A stretch of 62,892 nt of DNA from Clostridia bacterium. Lineage in GTDB: Bacteria; Bacillota; Clostridia; Christensenellales; Aristaeellaceae. Shown here piece by piece: positions 26,285-35,534 of this stretch (positions are counted from its first letter, which is position 1; every line of letters starts with the position of its first letter). The stretch is taken from contig JAGBFR010000006.1 of the NCBI GenBank assembly GCA_017936375.1, forward strand, positions 1 through 62,892. Reading direction: 5' to 3'. A program made the translations under genes and the position numbers. The notes beneath the pieces are model-generated. The model was given only the letters and a program-made list of their open reading frames with translations, was not told where the DNA came from and searched no databases.

Positions 26285-27103
26285 TCATATTCTTCTATTC
26301 TTTCCCAATTCCCAGAAGGCCAGCGCACCGGCCGCAGCGACATTGAGCGAGTCCACGCCATGGCTCATGGGAATCATGACCGTATAATCGCACAGATCAA
26401 TTGTCTCCTGCCGCAGACCGTCGCCCTCCGTGCCCAGCAGGACAGCCAATCGGCTCTCACTCCGCAGCGCAGGATCATCAATTGAGACAGAATCCTCCCT
26501 GAGCGCCAGCGCAGCCAGTGAAAAGCCCCTCTCCTTCAACTGGGCAAGCCCCTTACCCGGCTGTTCGTCCACATAGACCCACGGCACCTTGAACACCGTG
26601 CCCATGCTCACCCGCAGCGCACGGCGCGAGAGCGGATCACAGCAATCCCTCGTGAGCAGAACGGCGTCCATTCCAAGCGCCGCCGCATTGCGGAAAATCG
26701 CGCCCATGTTGGTCGTATCGACGATCCCTTCCAGCACCGCGACGCGCTCCGCACGGCGCAGAACCATTTCCAGACCATCAGTCGGCTTTCTCTTCATCGC
26801 ACAGAGCACGCCTCTCGTGAGCGCATAGCCTGTGAGTCCGGCGAGCAGCTCACGCTCACCCGTGTAGACGGGGATCTGCGGGCAGCGCGCGAGAAGCCCG
26901 GCAAGCGGCTCCAGCTTTCTGCGCTCCATCAGCATGGAAACGGGTTCAAACCCGGCGTCCAGCGCCGCCGTGATGACCTTTTCGCTCTCGGCGATCAGCA
27001 GGCCATTTTCCGGCGTCTGCCTGCTGCGCAGCTGAGCCTGCGTGAGGCCGATATACGGCGCAAGTTCAGGCAGATTCAGATCGCTGATTTCGATGACAGG
27101 CAT
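26285..27103 (-). CDS. TrmH-family (SpoU) RNA 2'-O-methyltransferase
   Basis: 272 residues. An N-terminal substrate-binding domain (about 1-105) precedes the SPOUT knot domain with the three family motifs: LEGIVDTTNMGAIFRNAAALG, VLLGTEGDGL and IPMSHGVDSLNVAAAGA. It transfers methyl from S-adenosylmethionine to a ribose of rRNA or tRNA; the target is not evident. It lies on the opposite strand between the GH3 gene and the pectin genes. Start ATG 27103 with GGGAGGG upstream. Confidence 0.92.
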   Translation of the reverse strand: MPVIEISDLNLPELAPYIGLTQAQLRSRQTPENGLLIAESEKVITAALDAGFEPVSMLMERRKLEPLAGLLARCPQIPVYTGERELLAGLTGYALTRGVLCAMKRKPTDGLEMVLRRAERVAVLEGIVDTTNMGAIFRNAAALGMDAVLLTRDCCDPLSRRALRVSMGTVFKVPWVYVDEQPGKGLAQLKERGFSLAALALREDSVSIDDPALRSESRLAVLLGTEGDGLRQETIDLCDYTVMIPMSHGVDSLNVAAAGALAFWELGKNRRI

Positions 27104-27134
27104 AGCGCTCCCTCCCTATTCATCTTCTACGCCT

Positions 27135-27163
27135 ATTCTATCAGCCAGGAGAGACCGTGTCAA
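27135..27163 (-). promoter_or_regulatory. Promoter of the SpoU methyltransferase gene
   Basis: On the minus strand TTGACA (27163-27158) and TAGAAT (27140-27135) with a 17-bp spacer. Confidence 0.75.
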
Positions 27164-27198
27164 ACCAAGGCGAACCCGCCAGCCGAAAATCTCGCATA

Positions 27199-27228
27199 TT
27201 GACACGCCTCCCCTCAGCCTCCTATAAT
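27199..27228 (+). promoter_or_regulatory. Promoter of the GDSL hydrolase-PL11-deacetylase operon
   Basis: TTGACA (27199-27204) and TATAAT (27223-27228) with an 18-bp spacer. Confidence 0.75.
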
Positions 27229-27273
27229 GAGATCAGCAAAATTGACCATTCCCCGCAAAGTGAGGGCCTGCGC

Positions 27274-28374
27274 ATGAGTACCACTCCGCCAATCCGCCGC
27301 ATGGAGGATATTGATCCCAATTTCCGTCTGAATGCAGCTGTGCCGAAGGATTATCTGTTTCACGATCCGCATCAGGCGCCATTCTCCATTCACGGACTCG
27401 CCGCAGACGAGGCTGTCTATACCCGTCTGCCGCTATGCTTCCTGCCGCAGTGCAGCGACGGCGTGCGCAATCTCTCCCGCCATCTGGCCGGCGGCTGCAT
27501 CCGCTTTGCCACAGATTCTCCGGGACTGGCGCTCATCTTCCGCCTGACGGACGCAGGCAATATGCCCCATTTCACCGCGTGCGGGCAGAGCGGCATGGAG
27601 CTCTATGAGGAGACGGACGGAGGATTCCGTCAGATTGCCAATTTCCTGCCGGCGATGAACGACGGACGCGGCTGCCGCCTCGAGCAGAGCGTCTATACCG
27701 CGCTGCCGGAGGGCCTGCGCAGCTATGTCCTCTATCTGCCGCTGTACAATGGCCTTGACGAGCTGCTCATCGGCCTTGCTCCCGGCGCCAGCCTGATGCC
27801 CGGCCATATGCCGCGGATCAGAAAGCCCATCGTCTTCTACGGTTCCTCCATCACACAGGGCGGCTGCGCGGCAAAGACAGGCTCCTGCTATACCCACATC
27901 GTCTGCCGCCGGCTGGATGCGGAGCAGATCAACCTCGGTTTTTCCGGCAATGCAAAGGGCGAGGCCAGCATGGCAAAGCATATCGCCGGGCTTGAAATGA
28001 GCGCATTCGTCTTCGATTATGATCACAACGCGCCGGATGCGGCTCACCTTGCGGCCACGCACGAGCCGTTCTATCGCATCATCCGCGATGCGCAGCCGGA
28101 GCTGCCGATTCTCCTGCTCTCCAAGCCCAATACGGATAAGGATCCCGCTGCAGCCGAAGCCCGCGCAGCCATCATCCGGAAGACCTATGAAAATGCTGTC
28201 GCTGCCGGCGACACGCGCGTGCAGATGATCGACGGCAGCACCCTTTTCGGCGATACGGACAGGGAGCTGTGCACCGTGGATGGATGTCACCCCACGGACC
28301 TCGGGTTCCTTCGAATGGCGGACGCCATCACGCCCGTCCTGCGCAGCATGCTTGACAAGGAGGCCAAGAAATGA
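27274..28374 (+). CDS. SGNH/GDSL family hydrolase (probable carbohydrate esterase)
   Basis: 366 residues. An N-terminal beta-rich domain (about 1-180; GLDELLIGLAPGA at its end) is followed by an SGNH domain: block I FYGSSITQGG with the catalytic Ser, block II around NLGFSGNAKGE, and the late DGCHPTDLGF with Asp and His of the triad. This layout is seen in GDSL_3-type esterases. Next to a rhamnogalacturonan lyase it may remove acetyl groups from pectin oligosaccharides (inference). No signal peptide. The stop overlaps the lyase start as ATGA. Confidence 0.82.
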   Translation: MSTTPPIRRMEDIDPNFRLNAAVPKDYLFHDPHQAPFSIHGLAADEAVYTRLPLCFLPQCSDGVRNLSRHLAGGCIRFATDSPGLALIFRLTDAGNMPHFTACGQSGMELYEETDGGFRQIANFLPAMNDGRGCRLEQSVYTALPEGLRSYVLYLPLYNGLDELLIGLAPGASLMPGHMPRIRKPIVFYGSSITQGGCAAKTGSCYTHIVCRRLDAEQINLGFSGNAKGEASMAKHIAGLEMSAFVFDYDHNAPDAAHLAATHEPFYRIIRDAQPELPILLLSKPNTDKDPAAAEARAAIIRKTYENAVAAGDTRVQMIDGSTLFGDTDRELCTVDGCHPTDLGFLRMADAITPVLRSMLDKEAKK

Positions 28375-30812
28375 TTCTCCTCATCGATTCCATTTCTGAA
28401 AAAGGGCTCTCCCTCTCCTGGGATGCCGTCCCCGGCGCAGAGCGCTATTGCCTTCGCTGGGCAGACAGGGAGACCGCAGCAGAAAACTACAAATCCATCA
28501 TCTCACAGGCCTGCTCCCTCTTTTTTCCCCGCGTACCAAGCCTGCCCTACCGCCTTTATGTGCAGGCGCTCGGCAAAGAAAACGCTGTGATCGCTCAATC
28601 AGAAGTCGTCAAAGCGCCCGTAGCCGTCGTCCCGCAGCCGCAGCTGGAAGCGATCGGTCGCGGGCTGACCGCCGTCAAGACGAAGACCGGTGTGTTCCTC
28701 TCATGGCGGCTGCTCCGCCATGAGGTATACGGCGCTGAGCAGACAAGGCTGCAGGCCGCCGACTTCATCGTCTATAAGAATGGCGTCCGTCTCGCCGCCG
28801 TCACCGACAGCACCAACTATTTTGATCCCGCCGGCACAGAGAAGGATACATACGCCGTCGCGCCGGTCATCGGCGGTCAGCAGCAGGCCGTCTGCGAGCC
28901 TGTGCGCGTATGGGAAAAGGGGTATCTCGATATCCCGCTCAAGAAGCCCGAAGGCGGTATCACCCCCGCCGGTCAGGCCTTTGAATACACCGCCAACGAC
29001 ATGTCCGTCGGCGACGTCGACGGGGACGGCGAGTATGAATACATCGTCAAATGGGACCCGACGAACAGTCAGGACGTCTCCATCAAGGGCTACACCGGAC
29101 GCTGCATCATCGACTGCTACAAGCTCAGCGGCCGCCTGCTATGGCGGCTTGACATGGGCCCCAATATCCGGGCCGGCGCGCACTACACGCAGTTCATGGT
29201 GATGGACTTTGACGGGGACGGCAGGGCCGAGATGTCCGTCAAGACCGCGCCCGGTACCGTCATGACCCGATATGCTGAGGATGGCAGCATCCTTTCCCGC
29301 GCCTGTGTCACCCTGCCGCAGGAGGATATCCGCAAGGGCGTCTCGCATGAGGATCACTATGTCTGCTCTGCAGAGGATTACAGGCAGCATGTCGCTGAAA
29401 TGTTTGCTGCGTGGCATGTGCATCCCGAGGTCGTGCGCGGGCAGTGGCCTTCAACGCTGGAGGCATGCTTCGGCATCGAGCAGCGCTATGCCTATCCGCT
29501 TTCCGAAGAGGATGCGCTGGCGCTGGCGGATTGCTTTATCACAGAATATGCCCCCTCACGCTCCCCGCGCAATGAGCTCTGGAAGTTTGAGGGCTTCATC
29601 TACGAGGGGCCGGAGTACCTGACGATGTTTGCCGGCGACGGCACGGAGCTGGAAACCATTCCCTTCCCATTCCCGCGCGTGGACGACGGCCTGCTCTGGG
29701 GCGACTACGCATGGAACAGAATCGAACCCTGCAACCGCGTGGATAGGTTCCTCTCCGGCGTCGCCTATCTGGACGGCCTGCACCCCTCGCTGATCATCTG
29801 CCGCGGATACTATACCCGCACGACAATCGCCGCCTATGACCTCGTCGGCGGGCGGCATCAGCTGCGCTGGTCGGTCGACTCCGGTTTCCTGCCGATGGCC
29901 AATCCCTTCCGCTGCACCCCCGGCGACCCGCAGGACGGCACAGATCTCGTCTATGGTCCGCTCGCGCGGCAGGGCAATCACAGCCTGTCCTGCGCGGACA
30001 TCGACGGCGACGGATGCATGGAGATCATCTATGGCGCTGCCTGCATCGATCACGACGGCACGCTGCTCTATTCCTCCAAGGATCGCCTGCCCGACGGGCG
30101 CATAGCCAAGCTCGGCCACGGCGACTCCATGCATGTGGCGGACATCGACCCGGACATCCCGGGATTGGAGATCTTCAACGTCTTCGAAGAAGGCCGCAGC
30201 GCCCCATACGGCTATGCGCTGCGCGATGCGCAGACAGGCGAGGTTCGCTTCGGCGAGTATTATGAAGGCGATCTTGGCCGGTGCATGATCGGCGACGTCG
30301 CGCCCGGCGTACGCGGACTGCAGGTCTGGAGCCACGGCATGTACGACTGCAAGGGCAACCGGCTTGATCTCCCGGATCCCTCGACCAATGCGCGCATCTA
30401 CTGGCTTGGCGACCTGACCACGCAGGTCACCGACACAGCCGACTACCTGCACAGCGAAAAGACAGGCCGCATCTGCGACCTGACGCGCGGCACAGTTCTC
30501 GCGCCGGAGGACACGCTGACCAACAACGGCACAAAGGGAAATCCCTGTCTAATCGCCGATATCTTCGGCGACTTCCGCGAGGAAATCCTGCTGCGCACGC
30601 GGGATTCCAGCGCCATCCGCATCTATACCACGACCGACCTCACGCAGCACAAGCTGCCCACGTTCATGCACGATCCGCAGTATCGCTGCGGCGTCGCATG
30701 GCAGAACAACTGCTACAACCAGCCCGTCTACCCGTCCTTCTACTATGCGTCCGACATGGACTTCAGGCAGGTATACCCGTGGCTGAATAAACCCCATGAC
30801 AAGGAGGAGTAA
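28371..30812 (+). CDS. Rhamnogalacturonan lyase, polysaccharide lyase family 11
   Basis: 813 residues, YesW/YesX family. N-terminal fibronectin-III-like domains (about 1-185) precede an eight-bladed propeller with many calcium-binding DVDGDGEYE, DFDGDGRAE and DIDGDGCME loops and the VKWDPTNSQD segment. It cuts the rhamnose-galacturonate backbone of rhamnogalacturonan I by beta-elimination. There is no signal peptide, so it probably acts in the cytoplasm on imported fragments, as proposed for the exo-acting YesX. Translationally coupled to the esterase gene and 3 bp ahead of the deacetylase. Confidence 0.92.
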   Translation: MILLIDSISEKGLSLSWDAVPGAERYCLRWADRETAAENYKSIISQACSLFFPRVPSLPYRLYVQALGKENAVIAQSEVVKAPVAVVPQPQLEAIGRGLTAVKTKTGVFLSWRLLRHEVYGAEQTRLQAADFIVYKNGVRLAAVTDSTNYFDPAGTEKDTYAVAPVIGGQQQAVCEPVRVWEKGYLDIPLKKPEGGITPAGQAFEYTANDMSVGDVDGDGEYEYIVKWDPTNSQDVSIKGYTGRCIIDCYKLSGRLLWRLDMGPNIRAGAHYTQFMVMDFDGDGRAEMSVKTAPGTVMTRYAEDGSILSRACVTLPQEDIRKGVSHEDHYVCSAEDYRQHVAEMFAAWHVHPEVVRGQWPSTLEACFGIEQRYAYPLSEEDALALADCFITEYAPSRSPRNELWKFEGFIYEGPEYLTMFAGDGTELETIPFPFPRVDDGLLWGDYAWNRIEPCNRVDRFLSGVAYLDGLHPSLIICRGYYTRTTIAAYDLVGGRHQLRWSVDSGFLPMANPFRCTPGDPQDGTDLVYGPLARQGNHSLSCADIDGDGCMEIIYGAACIDHDGTLLYSSKDRLPDGRIAKLGHGDSMHVADIDPDIPGLEIFNVFEEGRSAPYGYALRDAQTGEVRFGEYYEGDLGRCMIGDVAPGVRGLQVWSHGMYDCKGNRLDLPDPSTNARIYWLGDLTTQVTDTADYLHSEKTGRICDLTRGTVLAPEDTLTNNGTKGNPCLIADIFGDFREEILLRTRDSSAIRIYTTTDLTQHKLPTFMHDPQYRCGVAWQNNCYNQPVYPSFYYASDMDFRQVYPWLNKPHDKEE

Positions 30813-30815
30813 CCC

Positions 30816-31643
30816 ATGTTCAGGCTTCCCGTGATTTACACCTGTTTCCCCGGCGGCAAGCACAAGGTCCTCACCATGAGCTACGACGACGGCCGCACAG
30901 AGGATTACCGTCTGGTCGAGCTATTCAACAAGCACGGCATCAAGGGCACCTTCAACCTCAATGCTGGCATCGACTGGGATGAGCGCCGCATCCCGACGAG
31001 CGAATACCGCACGGTATACGCCGGGCACGAAGTCGCCTGCCACACGTTCACCCATCCGACGATCTCCCGATGCCCGCTCGATCAGGTCGCCCAGCAGGTG
31101 CTCGCCGACAGACGCGGCCTTGAGGAACTGATGGGCTATCCCGTGCGCGGTCTTGCTTATCCCAACGGCTCCTACTCGCAGGACATCATCAACCTCCTGC
31201 CGGCGCTGGGCATCCGCCACGCGCGCGTCGTCCCGACGACGGGCACATTTGCCATGCCGGACAATTTCCTTGAGTGGAAGGGCACCTGCCATCACAACGG
31301 CAATCTGATGGAGCGTGCGCGCCAGTTCGCCGATCTGCATAAGACGCAGTATCTGTACATGATGTACGTCTGGGGCCACAGCTACGAATTCACCGACCGC
31401 GACAACTGGGAGGTCATGGAGGAATTCTGTGAATTCATCGGCGGGCGCGACGACATCTGGTATGCGACGAACATCGAGATCGTGGACTACATGGATGACG
31501 CATCACGCCTGCAGTACAACGCAGCCGGCGACATGGTCTATAACCCCAACGCGCGCAGCGTGTGGATTCAGGTTGCGCTGCCGGGCACGGATACGCGCAT
31601 CATTGAAATCCCCGGCGGTCAGACTGTCCGTCTCTTTGATTGA
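30816..31643 (+). CDS. NodB-type polysaccharide deacetylase
   Basis: 275 residues, carbohydrate esterase family 4. The metal-binding triad D25 (SYDDG), H76 and H80 (HEVACHTFTH) is intact, followed by the LAYPNGSY loop. No signal peptide is evident, so a cytoplasmic deacetylase of oligosaccharides is likely rather than a cell-wall enzyme. The ATG follows the lyase stop closely with AAGGAGGAG overlapping it. Last gene of the operon. Confidence 0.87.
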   Translation: MFRLPVIYTCFPGGKHKVLTMSYDDGRTEDYRLVELFNKHGIKGTFNLNAGIDWDERRIPTSEYRTVYAGHEVACHTFTHPTISRCPLDQVAQQVLADRRGLEELMGYPVRGLAYPNGSYSQDIINLLPALGIRHARVVPTTGTFAMPDNFLEWKGTCHHNGNLMERARQFADLHKTQYLYMMYVWGHSYEFTDRDNWEVMEEFCEFIGGRDDIWYATNIEIVDYMDDASRLQYNAAGDMVYNPNARSVWIQVALPGTDTRIIEIPGGQTVRLFD

Positions 31644-31653
31644 TCCCCTTTAC

Positions 31654-31684
31654 AAAAGGTCTCCTTTTCAAGGAGACCTTTTTC
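31654..31684 (+). terminator. Terminator after the deacetylase gene
   Basis: AAAAGGTCTCCTT-TTC-AAGGAGACCTTTTT, a perfect stem with T run. Confidence 0.92.
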
Positions 31685-31781
31685 TTTTATGCACATGCAC
31701 ATTGTCAACTGACCCGGATGATTATTTTTTATCAATTCTGTCCCTATCCTGCGCAGAATCACTCATTAATTACATTTTCTC

Positions 31782-31810
31782 TTGTATCGTTCAGTCATTT
31801 GTCCTAATAT
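31782..31810 (+). promoter_or_regulatory. Promoter of the oligosaccharide importer
   Basis: TTGTAT (31782-31787) and TAATAT (31805-31810) with a 17-bp spacer, inside an AT-rich gap of about 235 bp. No other gene is visible in that gap. Confidence 0.55.
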
Positions 31811-31919
31811 AGAATCATCAGTTTTCTTTGTCATCAAAGCACATGTTCGCAAGTGCGGAATGGTGCATGTTGCATCAGTTTATCCGCATTTCGGCAGCAA
31901 ATGAACGGAGGGACTTCAC

Positions 31920-32870
31920 TTGAAAAAGGCGGAACGCGCCGCGATTTACGGCACAGGGCGGGCCTACTGGCACCGGCTGAAGATGGATCTCATCGGCCAC
32001 AAATGGCTGTATCTCATGCTCCTTCCCGGCCTGATCTACTTCATCATCTTCAAGTATCTGCCGATGTGGGGCGTTGTCATTTCGTTCCAGAATTTCGTCC
32101 CCTTCTCCGGCGTATTCGGAAGCCAGTGGGTCGGGCTCAAGTGGTTCAGATACTTCTTCTCCAACCCTTCATGGACAAGATACCTGGCCAACACACTCCT
32201 GCTGTCGGTCATGAATCTGGTCTTCTACTTCCCCGCGCCGATCATTCTTGCGCTGCTCCTCAATGAAATGAAGCACGCGCGCTATAAGAAGCTCATGCAG
32301 ACGCTTCTGTATGTGCCGCACTTCATCTCTATCGTCATCGTCGTCTCCATCACCTACGTGATCTTCGGATCCTCCGGCATCATTTACAAGCTGACCCAGC
32401 AGCTGCTGGGAACGGAGATCAAGTATCTGACCGATCCCAAGCTCTTCCGCTGGATGATTATCGGCCAGAGCATCTGGAAGGAGACCGGCTGGGGCACGAT
32501 CATCTTCCTCGCGGCGCTGACCAATGTGGATGTGCAGCTCTACGAAGCGGCTATGGTCGACGGCGCCAACCGCTTCCAGCGTCTTTGGCATATCACGCTG
32601 CCGGCCATCCGCTCCACCATCGTGCTGATGCTCGTGCTGCGCATGGGCTCCGTACTCGATACCGGCCACGATCATCTGATCCTGATGGCCAATTCCCTCA
32701 ACCGCTCCGTATCTCAGACGCTTGACGTCTTCGTCTATCAGCAGGGCCTGCAGTCCGGCCAGTACAGCTATGCGACCGCCATCGGCCTGCTCAAGAGCGT
32801 CGTCAGTCTGATCCTCATCGTCTCGTCCAACAAGGTTGCGCACATGCTGGGCGAAGATGGCCTGTATTAA
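31920..32870 (+). CDS. LplB/YteP-type oligosaccharide ABC transporter permease
   Basis: 316 residues, six membrane segments. It has the long conserved N-terminal KWLYLMLLPGLIYFIIFKYLP segment of LplB proteins and the permease EAA loop (LYEAAMVDGANRFQRLWHITLP) that contacts the ATPase. Start is TTG 31920 with GGAGGG 7 bp upstream; no ATG fits. It works with the next two genes. In B. subtilis the YtcQ-YteP-YtcP system imports rhamnogalacturonan fragments, which fits the pectin genes upstream. No ATPase gene is nearby, so a shared MsmX-like ATPase is expected elsewhere. Confidence 0.9.
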   Translation: MKKAERAAIYGTGRAYWHRLKMDLIGHKWLYLMLLPGLIYFIIFKYLPMWGVVISFQNFVPFSGVFGSQWVGLKWFRYFFSNPSWTRYLANTLLLSVMNLVFYFPAPIILALLLNEMKHARYKKLMQTLLYVPHFISIVIVVSITYVIFGSSGIIYKLTQQLLGTEIKYLTDPKLFRWMIIGQSIWKETGWGTIIFLAALTNVDVQLYEAAMVDGANRFQRLWHITLPAIRSTIVLMLVLRMGSVLDTGHDHLILMANSLNRSVSQTLDVFVYQQGLQSGQYSYATAIGLLKSVVSLILIVSSNKVAHMLGEDGLY

Positions 32871-32885
32871 GGAGGTGGAACCGCC

Positions 32886-33821
32886 ATGACGAAGCAATCT
32901 GTCAAGAAGCCCATGAAGGTCTCCACCGGACCGGTCGGTGCGGATTCCTCTATCGGCAGCCGGATCTTCGACGTCCTCAATTATATCATCATCACCGCCA
33001 TCGCCTTTACGACGATCCTGCCGTTTATCTACATCATCGGCGCATCCTTCGCCTCGGAATATGAATTGACCGTGCGCCCGATGTTCATCATCCCGCAGGA
33101 TGTGACGCTTGACGCATACAAATACATCTTCTCCTCCAACAAGCTGATTCAGGCGTTTGGCAATTCCGTGTTCGTCACCGTCTTCGGCACGATCATCAAC
33201 CTGCTGTTTACCGTCACATTCGCCTATCCGCTCTCCAAGAAATTCCTGCGCGGCCGCAACTTCCTTTTGAACATGGTCATCTTCTCCATGTTCTTCTCCG
33301 GCGGCATGATTCCGGGCTACATCCTCGTCGCCAACTGGCTGGGCATGAAGAACAGCTTCTGGTCCATCCTGCTGCCCGGCGCGATCAGCGCATACAATCT
33401 GATGATCGTCAAGAACTTCTTCCAGAGCATCCCGCAGGAGCTTGAGGAAAGCGCGCTCATCGACGGCTGCAACGACCTGCAGACGCTCATCAAGATCGTG
33501 CTTCCGCTGTCCCTGCCCGTGCTGGCGACCTTCGGCCTGTTCTACGCGGTCGGTCACTGGAACAGCTACTTCGGCGCGATGATCTACCTGACCAACGCGC
33601 GCGACAAGTGGCCGCTGCAGGTCATCCTGCGCGAGATCATCATCGCCTCCACCACCTCTGCCGGCGATATGTCGCTGATGGATCCCAACTTCGTGGAGCC
33701 GCCCGAGCAGTCCGTCAAGATGGCGGTCATCGTGGTCTCCACCGTGCCGATCCTCTGCGTCTATCCCTTCCTGCAGAAGTACTTCGTCAAGGGCGTCATG
33801 ACCGGCGCGCTCAAGGGCTGA
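32886..33821 (+). CDS. LplC/YtcP-type oligosaccharide ABC transporter permease
   Basis: 311 residues, six membrane segments. Typical LplC features are PFIYIIGASFASE, FSMFFSGGMIPGYIL and the EAA-like loop LEESALIDGCNDLQTLIKIVLP. The C-terminus YPFLQKYFVKGVMTGALKG is a family signature. ATG follows AAGGAGGTGG. Second gene of the importer operon. Confidence 0.93.
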   Translation: MTKQSVKKPMKVSTGPVGADSSIGSRIFDVLNYIIITAIAFTTILPFIYIIGASFASEYELTVRPMFIIPQDVTLDAYKYIFSSNKLIQAFGNSVFVTVFGTIINLLFTVTFAYPLSKKFLRGRNFLLNMVIFSMFFSGGMIPGYILVANWLGMKNSFWSILLPGAISAYNLMIVKNFFQSIPQELEESALIDGCNDLQTLIKIVLPLSLPVLATFGLFYAVGHWNSYFGAMIYLTNARDKWPLQVILREIIIASTTSAGDMSLMDPNFVEPPEQSVKMAVIVVSTVPILCVYPFLQKYFVKGVMTGALKG

Positions 33822-33900
33822 TCCCTTCCCCCATTCTTCGGTTATCAGCGGCACAGCGCTTGTGCTGCCTGAAATAACAAAAATACAAGGAGGAAACACT

Positions 33901-35391
33901 ATGAGGAAACTGCTTGCCCTGGTTCTGGCCATGCTGGCGCTCGTCGCGATGATGAGCTTCGCCGTGGCGGAAGAGCCCCTGACCCTCACCGTCATGCTGC
34001 CCGACTTCTATACGGACGTCGACTTCGAGACGGAGAACAACCCGGTTCTGGACGCCATCGAGGCGGCCTCCGGCGTGCGCCTTGACATCCAGTGGGTCGC
34101 CAACTCCTCTTACGGCGACATGACCAGCCTCACCCTCGCCGATCCGGACAACATGCCCATGCTGATGGTCGCCACCGGCGCGCGTGATCCGATCATCGTG
34201 AACTCCGCCCGCGCCGGCGCGTTCTGGGACATCACTGATTACATCAAGGATTACCCGAACCTCGCCGCCGGCTCCGAAGGCATCTACAACAACATCTCCG
34301 TCGACGGCCGCCTCTACGGTATCTATCGCTCCCGCGCTCAAGCGCGCGGCGGCATCTACTACCGCAAGGACATCGCCGCTCAGATGGGCATCACCGAAGA
34401 GCCGAAGACCATCGAAGAGCTGACCGCTCTGGCCAAGGCCCTCTCCGACTACAGCGACGATACCTACGCGCTGAACATGGTCAAGTACGTTGCCGGCACC
34501 ATCGGCATCATCACCGTCGCCCATGGCGCGCCGTTCAACTGGGGCGTCAACGCCGAAGGCCAGATCTACCCGGCTCATCAGGATCCGGCGTTCCTGGAGG
34601 GCCTCAACTGGCTGCGCAGCCTCTATGCTGAGGGCGGCATCAATCCCGACTTCATGACCATCGAGTCCGGCGAGTGGGACAGCATCGAGCGCACCGGCAA
34701 GGCCTTCATGCGCTTTGACTGCATGGACAACTGCTACCGCCAGCAGGAGTGGTTCGAGAAGAACGAAGGCGTCACCGAAGAGATCTGGGCGATGGTTCCG
34801 GCCGTTGCCGCCGCTGACGGCAACATGTATATGTGGCCGCAGAACGCCGGCTACTCCGGTGAGATCGTGATCACCAAGGCTGTCAAGGACGAGGAGACCC
34901 TGAAGAAGGTCCTCGCGTTCCTCGACTGGACCAACAGCGCCGAAGGCCAGACCCTCATCAACTGGGGCGTCGATGGCGAAACCTTCTGGATCCGTGAGGA
35001 CGGCTTCCGCTACACCAACCCGGCCGACGACGTCGATATGAGCCTGCAGGTTCAGACCCTCCAGCACAGCCTCAACCAGCTGGGCACCAACGTCACCGGC
35101 GACCTGACCCCGGCCATGAAGCTCACCACCCTGCGCGAGGAGTACAACAGCTATCAGAAGTCCATGATGGAATACATCGTGAACGATCCGTGCCACCCGC
35201 TCACCAGCGAGACCTACAACAGCTTCGGCACCACCCTCTCCCAGATGCTCGAGGATGCTCACGTTCAGTACATCGCCGGCATCATCAACGAGGACGAGCT
35301 GCGCGCTGTCTGGCAGGCCTGGAGCGATGAAGGCGGCGCCATGATGACCATGGAGTACAACGAGGCCTATCAGGCTTCCATCGCGAAGTAA
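33901..35391 (+). CDS. Extracellular oligosaccharide-binding protein (LplA/YtcQ-like)
   Basis: 496 residues, family 1 extracellular binding protein. The signal peptide MRKLLALVLAMLALV ends in AVA-E without any cysteine, so it is not a lipoprotein. Conserved parts include NNPVLDAIEAASG, YYRKDIAAQMGI and WGVDGE. It should deliver rhamnogalacturonan or related fragments to the LplB/LplC permeases. ATG 33901 follows AAGGAGG. It ends with EWYN-like YNEAYQASI and a strong terminator. Confidence 0.9.
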   Translation: MRKLLALVLAMLALVAMMSFAVAEEPLTLTVMLPDFYTDVDFETENNPVLDAIEAASGVRLDIQWVANSSYGDMTSLTLADPDNMPMLMVATGARDPIIVNSARAGAFWDITDYIKDYPNLAAGSEGIYNNISVDGRLYGIYRSRAQARGGIYYRKDIAAQMGITEEPKTIEELTALAKALSDYSDDTYALNMVKYVAGTIGIITVAHGAPFNWGVNAEGQIYPAHQDPAFLEGLNWLRSLYAEGGINPDFMTIESGEWDSIERTGKAFMRFDCMDNCYRQQEWFEKNEGVTEEIWAMVPAVAAADGNMYMWPQNAGYSGEIVITKAVKDEETLKKVLAFLDWTNSAEGQTLINWGVDGETFWIREDGFRYTNPADDVDMSLQVQTLQHSLNQLGTNVTGDLTPAMKLTTLREEYNSYQKSMMEYIVNDPCHPLTSETYNSFGTTLSQMLEDAHVQYIAGIINEDELRAVWQAWSDEGGAMMTMEYNEAYQASIAK

Positions 35392-35405
35392 TTTCATTTC
35401 CCCGA

Positions 35406-35434
35406 CCGCCGTCCCGAAAGGGGCGGCGGCCTTT
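35406..35434 (+). terminator. Terminator of the importer operon
   Basis: CCGCCGTCCC-GAAA-GGGGCGGCGG stem followed by CCTTTTGCTTT. Confidence 0.85.
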
Positions 35435-35466
35435 TGCTTTATTAAGCAAAGTCCTCCTCCAAATCA

Positions 35467-35495
35467 TTGACGAACCCTTCGCATCTTTATATAAT
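35467..35495 (+). promoter_or_regulatory. Promoter of glnA
   Basis: TTGACG (35467-35472) and TATAAT (35490-35495) with a 17-bp spacer, 40 bp before the start codon. Confidence 0.8.
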
Positions 35496-35534
35496 ATAGT
35501 GAAACGCACTATTCTTGAGAGGAGCACCACTTCT

